From the NCBI RefSeq assembly GCF_900111115.1, contig NZ_FOGD01000003.1, positions 186,001 through 250,000 on the forward strand: a stretch of 64,000 nt of DNA. Reading direction: 5' to 3'. Numbering within the stretch: the stretch's first letter is position 1; the number at the start of each line of letters is the position of its first letter. Position numbers and translations under genes: made by a program. Shown here piece after piece: positions 53,261 to 62,186 of the stretch. The notes under the pieces were generated by a model, which saw nothing but the letters and a program-made list of their open reading frames with translations, searched no databases and had not been told where the DNA came from. Source of the stretch: Giesbergeria anulus. GTDB lineage: Bacteria > Pseudomonadota > Gammaproteobacteria > Burkholderiales > Burkholderiaceae_C.

Positions 53261-55780
53261 TCAAGCCTCGCGACAGCGCTGTGCGAGATGGGCCAGTGCC
53301 TCTTCTACCTGATCGACCAACACCAAACACAGGTCGCCGGGGGTCAGACGCTCTAGCGCCGCATCAATGGCCTTGAACTCGCCGTAAATCTCTTCGACAT
53401 GGCGGGTGCGGCTGGCGCCTTGCAAACCTTCGCGCAACAGGGCGATGACTTCGCCAAAGGCGGCACCCAAAATCACGGTTTGGGCGCGGATATCTTCATC
53501 GCGCCGGTCTCCAGCACCACTGATGACCACGCTGCGGCGTTTGCCGGGCAGGGCATCCACCGCCGCTACCAAGGCGCGCATGGCGTCGGGGTTGTGGCCG
53601 TAGTCGGCAATGATGGTGGCCCCTTTGTAATCCATCAGGTTAAAGCGGCCAGGGGCGTTGTCGCTGTCATTGACAAAACCGGAGAGGCCCCGGCGGATGG
53701 TTTGCCAAGACAAGCCTACCCCCCAAGCACCGGCCACGGCAGCCATGACGTTTTCGACCTGAAAGCCAATTTTTCCATTGCGGGTGATGGGCACATCGCG
53801 CAGGTGGATGGTTTCGCGCCACGAGCCTTCTGCCGCGACGATGGAGTCACCATCGACATACACCGAGCGGTGCCCTTGGGCGCGGTGCGTTGCCATGACG
53901 GGGTGGTGGCGGTCGGCGGCAAAGAAAATGATCTTGCCAGTGCAGGCTGGGGCCATCGCTGCCACGATGGGGTCGGCGGCATTGAGCACGGCGTAACCGT
54001 CGGGGGCTACGTTTTGCACAATCACGCGCTTCAAGACGGCCAAATCTTCTACGGTGCTGATGTAGTTCAGGCCCAGATGGTCGCCCTCACCAATGTTGGT
54101 AACGACGGCCACTTGGCAGCGGTCAAAGCCCAAGCCCTCGCGCAAAATGCCGCCACGGGCGGTTTCAAACACCGCTGCATCCACTTCAGGATGCAGCAGC
54201 ACATTGCGGGCGCTGCGCGGGCCGGAGCAATCGCCGCTGTCAATCTGGCGGCCATTGACATAAACGCCGTCGGTATTGGTCATACCCACACGCAGGCCCT
54301 GTGCGGAGAACAAATGCGCCAGTAGCCGCGCTGTGGTCGTTTTGCCATTGGTGCCAGTCACGGCCACCACCGGGATGCGGCCATCTTGGCCGGGGGCAAA
54401 TACCTCATTAATCATGGCTTGGCCGACATTGCGCGGCTTGCCATAGCTGGGGGCCAAGTGCATACGCAAGCCGGGCGCGGCGTTAACCTCGACAATGCCG
54501 CCGCCTTGCTCTTCAATCGGGTGCAGCACGCTTTCGCAGACCAGATCAACACCGCAGATATGCAGGCCAATCATCTGTGCTGCTGCTACAGCACGGGCCG
54601 CCAAATCGGGGTGGACGTCATCCGTGACATCGGTGGCGGTGCCACCGGTCGACAGGTTGGCGTTATTGCGCAGCACCACGCGTTGGCCCTTGGCGGGGAT
54701 GGAGTCGGGCGTGAGGCCTTGGGTGGCCAAACGGGCCACGGCAATATCGTCCAAGCGGATTTTGGTCAGGGAGGTAGCATGGCCTTCGCCCCGGCGCGGA
54801 TCGAGGTTGACCAAATCGACCAGCTCCCGCACGGTATGGATGGCATCGCCCAGCACTTGGGGCGGCTCGCGCCGCGCTGCGGCTACCAAATGATCGCCCA
54901 CCACCAGCAGGCGGAAGTCGTGGCCGGGCAAGAAGCGCTCGACCATCACCGTGCCATACTCTTCGGCCACGCGGTAGGCATCGTCCAGTTGGGCGCGCTC
55001 AGTGATGTTGACCGTCACGCCTTTGCCTTGGTTGCCGTCTTGCGGCTTGACCACCACCGGCAGGCCCACTTCTAGGGCCACGGCCCAAGCCTCGTCCATG
55101 CTTTCGACGGGGCGGCCCAGTGGCACCGGCACACCGGCGGCATGCAGCAGGCGCTTGGTCAGGTCTTTGTCTTGGGCGATGGATTCGGCTACGGCGCTGG
55201 TGGAATCGAGTTCCGCCGCTTGGATGCGCCGCTGCTTGCTGCCCCAGCCAAACTGCACCAAACTGCCTTGGGTCAGGCGGCGGTACGGAATGCCACGCGC
55301 CACAGCAGCATCGACAATCGCACCAGTGCTGGGGCCTAGGCGCTCGTCTTCGTCTAGCTCGCGCAGTTGTGCCACTGCGGCGGCACCATCAAAACTGCCG
55401 CCGTGGAGTGCGGCCTCGATCAGCGCTTGGGCATGGTCAAAAGCTTGGCGGCCTACCGCTTCTTCGGTGTATTCGACAATCACTTGATAGACACCGGGGT
55501 CTACCGTAGCGGCGGTGCGGCTAAAGGTGACTTGGCAGCCCGCTTGGGCTTGCAGCGCCAGCGCTGCCGATTGCAGCACATGGGCCAAAGAGATGTCGCT
55601 GTCACTGCCTTCGGGGTGCAAGGTGCCAATGGCAGGGAACAAGGCGCGCAGGCGCGCTTCAAAGCCATCGAGCTGGGCCATGGCGCGCTCTTGTGGCAAA
55701 CAGGACACAACAGCCTCAATGGCGGTATTGCGGCTCCAGAGATTGGGGCCACGCAGGGCACGGATGCGGGAGACGTCCAT
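53261..55780 (-). CDS. cphA: Cyanophycin synthetase CphA
   Basis: CphA polymerises aspartate and arginine into cyanophycin granules, a nitrogen store. The 839-residue protein has three parts: an N-terminal domain starting VSRIRALRGPNLWSRNTAIE, an ATP-grasp domain with VVVKPQDGNQGKGVTVNITE and VERFLPGHDFRLLVVGDHLV (adding aspartate), and a C-terminal Mur-ligase-like domain. The last has an intact P-loop GTNGKTT (476-482), GMTNTDGVYVNGR and ETARGGILREGLGFD (adding arginine). All catalytic elements look functional. It follows its paralogue after 39 bases, so the two are co-transcribed. Confidence 0.97.
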   Translation of the reverse strand: MDVSRIRALRGPNLWSRNTAIEAVVSCLPQERAMAQLDGFEARLRALFPAIGTLHPEGSDSDISLAHVLQSAALALQAQAGCQVTFSRTAATVDPGVYQVIVEYTEEAVGRQAFDHAQALIEAALHGGSFDGAAAVAQLRELDEDERLGPSTGAIVDAAVARGIPYRRLTQGSLVQFGWGSKQRRIQAAELDSTSAVAESIAQDKDLTKRLLHAAGVPVPLGRPVESMDEAWAVALEVGLPVVVKPQDGNQGKGVTVNITERAQLDDAYRVAEEYGTVMVERFLPGHDFRLLVVGDHLVAAARREPPQVLGDAIHTVRELVDLVNLDPRRGEGHATSLTKIRLDDIAVARLATQGLTPDSIPAKGQRVVLRNNANLSTGGTATDVTDDVHPDLAARAVAAAQMIGLHICGVDLVCESVLHPIEEQGGGIVEVNAAPGLRMHLAPSYGKPRNVGQAMINEVFAPGQDGRIPVVAVTGTNGKTTTARLLAHLFSAQGLRVGMTNTDGVYVNGRQIDSGDCSGPRSARNVLLHPEVDAAVFETARGGILREGLGFDRCQVAVVTNIGEGDHLGLNYISTVEDLAVLKRVIVQNVAPDGYAVLNAADPIVAAMAPACTGKIIFFAADRHHPVMATHRAQGHRSVYVDGDSIVAAEGSWRETIHLRDVPITRNGKIGFQVENVMAAVAGAWGVGLSWQTIRRGLSGFVNDSDNAPGRFNLMDYKGATIIADYGHNPDAMRALVAAVDALPGKRRSVVISGAGDRRDEDIRAQTVILGAAFGEVIALLREGLQGASRTRHVEEIYGEFKAIDAALERLTPGDLCLVLVDQVEEALAHLAQRCREA

Positions 55781-55819
55781 GATGGGTTCTTCTTTCCGAA
55801 ACTAAAGAGAGCGATGCGC

Positions 55820-58045
55820 TTACAGGGGCAATACCGGCGCACGCGTGGCGTTGGCCGTGGGCGTGGCAGGCTCAAAGGTCTTGATGCCAGCGGCAATCAG
55901 GTCGGGGGCAATGTCCAGCGCCCAAGCGGCAGCCACAGCGGCCAGCAAGGTGGGTACATCAGCGGCCAGCGATTCGCGGCCCGCCGTCAGGCGCTCTAAG
56001 GTGCCGATAGACTTTTCGCTGCTGCCGGTAGCCAGCACGACCTTGCCGTCCAGCAACAATACAGCACGGCCTTGGTTCTCAGTCCGATGGGCGATGATGG
56101 CGGGCAGGTTGGCGTCAGCGGCATACAAAATGACATCACCATCGCACAGCGGGGCCAGCTCGGCCACCTGAGGCTCTGCCGCATTGAGCACCGCTGCACC
56201 TTGCTCTAGCACCACATCCACTTGGGTGCGCAGCACCTTGGTCATTTGGGCTTGCTCTTGGATATCGAACTCGGCCAGCGTTTCAAAGCCATCCATATCG
56301 GTCACTACGCCCACCGTGCAGCGGTCGTAGGCCAAGCCGTCTTGCAAGATGATGCGGGCATCGTTCTCGATCACCGCTGCTTGCACCATTTGGCTCACCA
56401 GCAGGCGGTGCGCGCCAGCCCAGTGGGCGCTGTCGCGGGTATCGACGCAGCGCTCGTTCATGAACATGCCTTCGCGGCAGGCTAAACCCGTAAAGTGGCC
56501 GCCTAAATGCAGCAGCCATGCCACCAAACGGGCAATGGTGGCCGTGCCACGGCGACCGGCCACCCCGACGACTGGAATGCGGCCCGGTGCGGGTGTATCT
56601 TCGCCTTCTTCTGCCGGGAACAGGTGTTCGGCAATGGCCTGCCCCACCGGGCGCGGCGCGCCCACAGCGGGCTTGAGGTGCATGAGCAGGCCGGGGCCAG
56701 CGTTGACTTCGACAATCGCACCGCCTTGGCTGTGCAGCGGTTTGGAGATGTCTTGCGCCACCATGTCGATGCCCGCAATGTCCAAGCCCACCACCTTGGC
56801 TGCCAACTGAGCGATATAGGCCACTTCGGGGTGTACCTCGTCGGTGCAATCGACGGCCACATTGCCATTGCGCTGCACCACCACCTGCTGCCCGGCGGCA
56901 GGTATGGCGTTGGCGTCTAGGTCTTGGCGTTTGAGTTCTAGCTGCACCTTGGCGTCGGTGGCTATGTCGATGATTTCTAGCGGGTACTCTTCTTCGTGAC
57001 CGCGCCGGGGGTCAGAATTGAGTTGGCTGTCGATGAGTTCGCGCACCGTGTTGCGGCCATTGCCAGTAATGCCCACTACCTCGCCACGGGCCGCCGCTAC
57101 CAGCTTGCCACCCACCACCAGCAGGCGGTGCTCGTCACCAGGGATGTAGCGCTCGACCATCACATCGCTGCCCTCAGGGTAAGCGACATGGTAGGCTGCC
57201 TCAATGTCTTGCTGCTTGCGCAAATCGAGCGTTACGCCCCGGCCATGGTTGCCGTCTGACGGCTTAACTACCACCGGCAGGCCGATGTCTTGGGCTGCCT
57301 CCCAGGCTTCTGCCGGGCTATTGACGATTTGCCCTTCTGGGATGGGCACGCCGCAGGCTTTGAGCAGGCTCTTGGTCAGGTCTTTGTCGCTGGCAATACC
57401 TTCGGCAATGGCGCTGGTGTATTCGGATTCTGCTGTCCAGATGCGCCGTTGGCTGGCACCGTAGCCCAGTTGCACCAAATTGCCATCGTTGAGGCGAATG
57501 TGCGGAATGCCGCGATCCCCCGCTGCGGTGACGATACAGCCGGTGCTGGGGCCAAGGTAGCGGTCATCCACCTCGGTACGTACCAGCGCCACAGCGGCTT
57601 GTACGTCAAAAGGCTGGTCGTTGATGGCCGCCATAATGAGGCGATGGCCTTGCTCTAGCGCCACGCGGGCCACCTGCTCTTCACGGGCGCGAAACACCAT
57701 GCGATAAACGCCGTGCTGCGAGGTGCTGCGTGTTTGGCCAAAGCCAGTGGGCATACCGGCCAAATTGAGCAACTCAATGACGATGTGCTCAAGCACATGG
57801 CCGCACCAAGTGCCTTCTTGCAGGCGTTGCAAAAAGCCGCCGCGCTCGCCCACGCCACAGTGGTGCTCAATCAGTGCGGGCAACCACGCAGTGAGACGCT
57901 CATTGAAGCCGGGCAGCAGGTTGGAGGGGTAGTCCTCTAGGGCACCAAGGTCTAACCAGACCTCTAGCACCGGGCGATAAGTCCAGATATTGGGGCCACG
58001 CAAATAGTTGATGCGCAGCAATTGGATGTCGTTAAATGTCGGCAT
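55820..58045 (-). CDS. Cyanophycin synthetase paralogue CphA' with degenerate Mur-ligase P-loop
   Basis: A 741-residue relative of CphA. The N-terminal domain (LLRINYLRGPNIWTYRPVLE) and ATP-grasp (VVVKPSDGNHGRGVTLDL, MVERYIPGDEHRLLVVGGKL) are well kept. In the C-terminal Mur-like part the expected G-T-N-G-K-T-T is replaced by GRRGTAT (497-503), with Thr at the catalytic lysine. This part is also about 100 residues shorter than in CphA. Two-synthetase loci of this kind are known in betaproteobacteria. The arginine-adding half is probably inactive, so it may polymerise pre-formed beta-Asp-Arg, as cyanobacterial CphA2 does, or support CphA. The start at 58045 is fixed by conservation; the frame runs open to 58222. 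Confidence 0.92.
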   Translation of the reverse strand: MPTFNDIQLLRINYLRGPNIWTYRPVLEVWLDLGALEDYPSNLLPGFNERLTAWLPALIEHHCGVGERGGFLQRLQEGTWCGHVLEHIVIELLNLAGMPTGFGQTRSTSQHGVYRMVFRAREEQVARVALEQGHRLIMAAINDQPFDVQAAVALVRTEVDDRYLGPSTGCIVTAAGDRGIPHIRLNDGNLVQLGYGASQRRIWTAESEYTSAIAEGIASDKDLTKSLLKACGVPIPEGQIVNSPAEAWEAAQDIGLPVVVKPSDGNHGRGVTLDLRKQQDIEAAYHVAYPEGSDVMVERYIPGDEHRLLVVGGKLVAAARGEVVGITGNGRNTVRELIDSQLNSDPRRGHEEEYPLEIIDIATDAKVQLELKRQDLDANAIPAAGQQVVVQRNGNVAVDCTDEVHPEVAYIAQLAAKVVGLDIAGIDMVAQDISKPLHSQGGAIVEVNAGPGLLMHLKPAVGAPRPVGQAIAEHLFPAEEGEDTPAPGRIPVVGVAGRRGTATIARLVAWLLHLGGHFTGLACREGMFMNERCVDTRDSAHWAGAHRLLVSQMVQAAVIENDARIILQDGLAYDRCTVGVVTDMDGFETLAEFDIQEQAQMTKVLRTQVDVVLEQGAAVLNAAEPQVAELAPLCDGDVILYAADANLPAIIAHRTENQGRAVLLLDGKVVLATGSSEKSIGTLERLTAGRESLAADVPTLLAAVAAAWALDIAPDLIAAGIKTFEPATPTANATRAPVLPL

Positions 58046-58256
58046 GGGGTGCAGCGTGAAGCAAGTGGAATAAAGGAGTATTGCAGGCCCGGCGGGCTGA
58101 AAAGTGATTGTGCGCGCACGGCGGGTGTCAGCGCGCAACGCCTTGGCAGCGTTATTGCAAGGTGCGCAAGCACCCCGACGCCCCGCAGGGGCGATAACCC
58201 AAGCCGCCATGCAGGCAAGCACTACGGGCTGTCGGGACTAAAAAGACCAAGCAAAA

Positions 58257-60584
58257 ATGCCACATCATCCTGTGAATACCTCGGAGGTTCCGGGCGGCCC
58301 CTTTGGGGCCGAACTGCGGGCCAAGCTCGCTTCCCATGAAAACGTTTTGGCAACGCTGTCGGTTGACTTGAGTGTCGATCTGCGCTTTGCCACCGGCCAG
58401 CTCCTGCTCACTCCGCAGCGCCTGCTGGCCCAGACCCCCGGTGCCACCGGAGTGCAAGAGTGGACTTTGGCCCCCAGCCACAGCTTGCGTTTGGTAGATC
58501 ATGGCGGCGTGGCTACCCTAGAGTTGCACGACGCACAGCAGCGCTTGGCCCTGTGGCGCTTGACGATGGGGCTGCACGCCTCGGCCTTGCAACTGGTGCA
58601 ACGCTTTGAGCAGCAAATCGCACACCTGCAATCGGGCAACGCGGTGCAGCAGCAAGCGGAGGCGGTGCCTGCCTGCCCAGTCTGCCATACCGCGCTGCCC
58701 CCCGATAGCGATGAGTGCCCCGCCTGCGCCCGCGCCCAGCCCGCCAAAACCTCCACTTGGGTGCTGCTGCGCCTGTGGCGTTTTGCCCATCCCTACCGCT
58801 GGCAACTGGCCGCCGGTTTTGGCCTGACGCTGGCTTCTACTGCCGCCACCTTGGTGCCCCCTTACCTGACCATCCCGCTGATAGATGACATCCTGATCCC
58901 GTTCCAAAACGGTAAGCAGATCGACCCGATGTTGGTGCTGATGTACCTCAGTGGCTTATTTTTGTCGGCGCTGGCCGCTTGGGGCTTGGGTTGGGCGCGT
59001 ACTTATATTTTGGCGTTGGTGTCTGAGCGCATTGGGGCTGATCTGCGCACCACTACTTACGAGCATTTGCTCAAGCTGTCGTTGGATTATTTTGGCGGCA
59101 AGCGCACCGGCGACCTGATGGCGCGCATTGGCTCCGAGACCGACCGCATCAACGTCTTTTTATCTTTGCATGCGCTGGATTTTTTAACCGACGTGCTCAT
59201 GATCTTCATGACCGCAGCCATTTTGTTCAGCATCAACCCGTGGCTGGCGCTGGTCACACTGGTGCCGCTGCCCTTTATTGGCTGGATGATCCACACCGTG
59301 CGCGACCGCTTGCGCACCGGCTTTGAAAAAATTGACCGTGTTTGGTCTGAAGTGACCAACGTGCTGGCCGACACCATCCCCGGTATCCGCGTGGTCAAAG
59401 CCTTTGCCCAAGAGCAACGCGAGGCCAAGCGTTTCCACGATGCCAACCAGCACAATTTAGAAGTCAATGACAAGCTGAATAAAACGTGGTCTTTGTTTAG
59501 CCCCACCGTATCGTTGTTGACGGAAATCGGCTTATTGGTAGTCTGGGGTTTTGGTATCTGGCTGGTGGCGCACAGCCAGATCACGGTCGGGATATTGACC
59601 GCCTTTATCGCCTACATTGGCCGCTTTTATGGCCGCCTCGATTCGATGAGCCGTATTGTCTCGGTCACGCAAAAGGCTGCTGCCGGGGCCAAGCGCATTT
59701 TTGACATCCTTGACCATGTGAGCAATGTGCCTGACCCTGCCCAGCCGGTGAAAGTCGGCAAGGTACAAGGGGCCATCACTATGCAAAATGTCGGTTTTCG
59801 CTATGGCAGCCGCTCGGTGATTAGGGGGCTGGATTTGAATATCCGCCCCGGTGAGATGATTGGCTTGGTGGGCCACAGCGGTTCCGGTAAGAGCACGCTG
59901 GTCAACCTGATTTGCCGTTTTTACGATGTCAGCGATGGCTCGATTCAGTTGGATGGTGTGGATGTGCGCCGCATGGCGGTGGCCGATTACCGCCGCCATA
60001 TTGGTCTGGTGTTGCAAGAGCCGTTCTTGTTCTTTGGCACCATTGCCGAAAACATCGCCTATGGCAAACCCGAAGCCACCCGTGAGGAGATTGTGGCCGC
60101 TGCCCGCGCTGCCCATGCCCATGAGTTCATTTTGCGCCTGCCACACGGCTACGACTCGTTGGTGGGTGAGCGCGGTCAGGGCCTGTCGGGCGGGGAGCGC
60201 CAGCGCATCAGTATTGCCCGTGCTTTGCTGATTGACCCACGCATCCTGATTTTGGATGAGGCCACCTCTGCTGTGGACACCGAGACCGAGAAGGAAATCC
60301 AAAAGGCGCTAGACAACTTGGTGCAAGGCCGCACCACCATCGCCATTGCCCACCGCCTGTCCACGCTGCGCAAGGCCGATCGGCTGGTGGTGATGGATCG
60401 GGGCGAGATTGTGGAAGTGGGGCCGCACGACGAGCTGATGGCAAAGCAAGGTGCCTACTGGCGTTTGTACGAAGCCCAAGCCCGTCGCGCCGAAGAAGAT
60501 GCCCAAGCCGCTGGGCTGGTGATTGATGTGGTGGCCAGTGCTAGCCCTGTTGTTCACGCTAGGGACTTGATCGCTGCACGGTGA
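58257..60584 (+). CDS. Cyanophycin-associated ABC transporter (fused, with N-terminal zinc ribbon)
   Basis: A 775-residue ABC exporter-type protein divergent from the cyanophycin genes; proteins of this layout recur beside cphA in betaproteobacteria. Residues 1-130 form a soluble region without known function. A zinc-ribbon-like CPVCHTALPPDSDECPAC lies at about 140-157. A six-helix ABC_membrane domain follows (about 185-480), and then an ATPase with Walker A GHSGSGKSTLVNLICRF, signature LSGGERQRISIARALL and Walker B ILILDEATSAVDTE. A transported substrate related to cyanophycin (a dipeptide or amino acid) is inferred from context only. The 211-bp spacer with cphA' holds the two divergent promoters. 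Confidence 0.88.
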   Translation: MPHHPVNTSEVPGGPFGAELRAKLASHENVLATLSVDLSVDLRFATGQLLLTPQRLLAQTPGATGVQEWTLAPSHSLRLVDHGGVATLELHDAQQRLALWRLTMGLHASALQLVQRFEQQIAHLQSGNAVQQQAEAVPACPVCHTALPPDSDECPACARAQPAKTSTWVLLRLWRFAHPYRWQLAAGFGLTLASTAATLVPPYLTIPLIDDILIPFQNGKQIDPMLVLMYLSGLFLSALAAWGLGWARTYILALVSERIGADLRTTTYEHLLKLSLDYFGGKRTGDLMARIGSETDRINVFLSLHALDFLTDVLMIFMTAAILFSINPWLALVTLVPLPFIGWMIHTVRDRLRTGFEKIDRVWSEVTNVLADTIPGIRVVKAFAQEQREAKRFHDANQHNLEVNDKLNKTWSLFSPTVSLLTEIGLLVVWGFGIWLVAHSQITVGILTAFIAYIGRFYGRLDSMSRIVSVTQKAAAGAKRIFDILDHVSNVPDPAQPVKVGKVQGAITMQNVGFRYGSRSVIRGLDLNIRPGEMIGLVGHSGSGKSTLVNLICRFYDVSDGSIQLDGVDVRRMAVADYRRHIGLVLQEPFLFFGTIAENIAYGKPEATREEIVAAARAAHAHEFILRLPHGYDSLVGERGQGLSGGERQRISIARALLIDPRILILDEATSAVDTETEKEIQKALDNLVQGRTTIAIAHRLSTLRKADRLVVMDRGEIVEVGPHDELMAKQGAYWRLYEAQARRAEEDAQAAGLVIDVVASASPVVHARDLIAAR

Positions 60585-60659
60585 TGATGCTGATGGCCAA
60601 AATGGGGTTGTTCTGATTTGGCACCAATTTGGCCGCTGGATGCTACAGGGCGGTTCAAA

Positions 60660-60940
60660 TCCCATTTTGGGCAGCCGCCACAAACACCAGAAAGTGCAGT
60701 CGACCCAGCACCTGTGGCAACTGTTCGTAGCTCCTCGCTAATCAGTCAAAGCTGCGCTCCACTACCTAGTGCCTAGGCAGCAGTACAAAGCCCTTCTTGG
60801 CCTCTGGCAACTTGACCACTTTCAACGGCACACCATGTGCTTGGGCATCACTGCGGGCCTTCTCGCCTGTATAGGCCTGATCGGCCCACGCTAACTTCAC
60901 GGTCTCCCCTGTGACCGAGTGGATACCATGCTCTAGCGAT
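60660..60940 (-). pseudogene. Fragment of an IS5-like transposase
   Basis: The minus strand from about 60933 reads EHGIHSVTGETVKLAWADQA then YTGEKARSDAQAHGVPLKVV and KLPEAKKGFVLLPRH. After an in-frame TAG it continues VVERSFD, another stop, and LARSYEQLPQVLGRLHFLVF to about 60660. This is the C-terminal half of an IS5-group DDE transposase: 'WADQAYTGE' carries the second Asp and 'VVERSF' the final Glu. Two nonsense codons and the missing N-terminal half show it is dead. It fills the 373-bp gap 60585-60957; I see no terminal inverted repeats. Confidence 0.75.
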
Positions 60941-60957
60941 ACTAAAAAACCAGCTTA

Positions 60958-62052
60958 CTATGGCTTGATAGCCACCTTGAGCACACCATCGCGCTGGTGG
61001 GCAAACAGGTCATAGGCGGCCTCGATGTCATCGAGCTTGTACTGGTGCGTGACCAGCAAGCCTAAATCAACGCGGCTAGATGCCACCACATTCATCAGGC
61101 GGCGCATCCGCTCTTTACCACCGGGGCACAGCGCCGTGTTGATTTTGTGATCGCCCAAGCCTGCCGCAAAAGCTGACAGCGGAATTTTTAAATCTTCAGA
61201 ATAAACGCCTAGGCTGGACAAGGTACCGCCCGGCTTGAGCACCCGCAGTGCCGATTCAAACGTAGCCTGTGTGCCCAAGGCTTCAATAGAAGAATCGACG
61301 CCCCGACCCCCGGTGAGCTTCATGATTTCATCGACCACATCGCAGTTGCGGAAGTTGAGCGTGATATCGGCCCCCATTTTTTGCGCAATGCCCAAGCGGT
61401 GGTCATTACCATCGACCGCAATGATGGTGGTGGCACCCAGCAGACGCGCACCAGCGGTAGCGCACAGGCCAATCGGCCCTTGCGCAAACACCACCACAGT
61501 GTCGCCAATTCTGATGTTGGCATTTTCAGCACCCTTAAAGCCGGTGGACATGATGTCGGGGCACATCAGCACCTGCTCATCGGTCAGGCCATCGGGAATT
61601 GGGGCCAAATTGGCTTGGGCATCGGGCACCAGTACATACTCGGCTTGGGTGCCATCAATCAGATTGCCAAAGCGCCAGCCGGCCGTGGCCTTGTAACCGT
61701 GGCAGCCGCACAAGCCACCGGCAATCAGGTAGCTGCCATCTTGCGATGCCACGCCATCTTGCGCCGCATAGGAGTTAAAGTTGGGGCAGATAGCCCCGGC
61801 AATCACGCGCTGGCCTTCGGTGTAGCCGACCACGGCACTACCGAGTTTTTCGATGATGCCCACAGGCTCGTGACCGATAGTCAGGCCCTTAGCGACCGGG
61901 TACTCCCCCTTGAGAATATGCACATCGGTACCGCAGATCGTAGTGGTAGTGATGCGCATCAAGGCGTCATTGGGGCCTACCTCCGGGATCGGCTTGTCTG
62001 CCAACTCGATACGACCGGGGGCAACAAAAACGGCGGCTTTCATCATGCTCAT
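60958..62052 (-). CDS. Zinc-dependent alcohol dehydrogenase
   Basis: A 364-residue medium-chain dehydrogenase/reductase. Catalytic zinc ligands are seen in ICGTDVHILKGEYP and GHEPVG. The coenzyme fold has VVFAQGPIGLCATAGARLLG and an acidic residue at IAVDGNDHRL, favouring NAD(H). The four-Cys structural zinc lobe of classical ADHs is altered (AICPNFNSY...GLCGCHGYK), as in the secondary-alcohol/isopropanol-dehydrogenase-like subgroup. The start at 62052 follows AGGAG; a frame to 62109 exists. Substrate unknown. It stands alone between the IS5 remnant and glnS. Confidence 0.9.
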   Translation of the reverse strand: MSMMKAAVFVAPGRIELADKPIPEVGPNDALMRITTTTICGTDVHILKGEYPVAKGLTIGHEPVGIIEKLGSAVVGYTEGQRVIAGAICPNFNSYAAQDGVASQDGSYLIAGGLCGCHGYKATAGWRFGNLIDGTQAEYVLVPDAQANLAPIPDGLTDEQVLMCPDIMSTGFKGAENANIRIGDTVVVFAQGPIGLCATAGARLLGATTIIAVDGNDHRLGIAQKMGADITLNFRNCDVVDEIMKLTGGRGVDSSIEALGTQATFESALRVLKPGGTLSSLGVYSEDLKIPLSAFAAGLGDHKINTALCPGGKERMRRLMNVVASSRVDLGLLVTHQYKLDDIEAAYDLFAHQRDGVLKVAIKP

Positions 62053-62186
62053 GGAAAACTCCTGTGCGATGGGGTTGGAGCAAAACACGCAATGCGTCTT
62101 GCTTCCCACGGTTTACCCCAAAACGCCGCCCCTGTCATTGGGGTAAGCGCAAGGCACGGTGGTTTCGTGCCTTGCGCTCTGGCCTA

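Noticed and set aside
58179-58193. Small perfect hairpin CGCCCC-GCA-GGGGCG in the cphA'/ABC transporter spacer
   Set aside because: Only six pairs, no T run, and such palindromes are expected by chance in GC-rich spacers; not enough for a regulatory call.
60648-60666. tRNA T-loop-like sequence GGTTCAAATCC
   Set aside because: The flanking bases do not pair into a T stem and no anticodon or acceptor arm is present; it is just outside the IS5 fragment.
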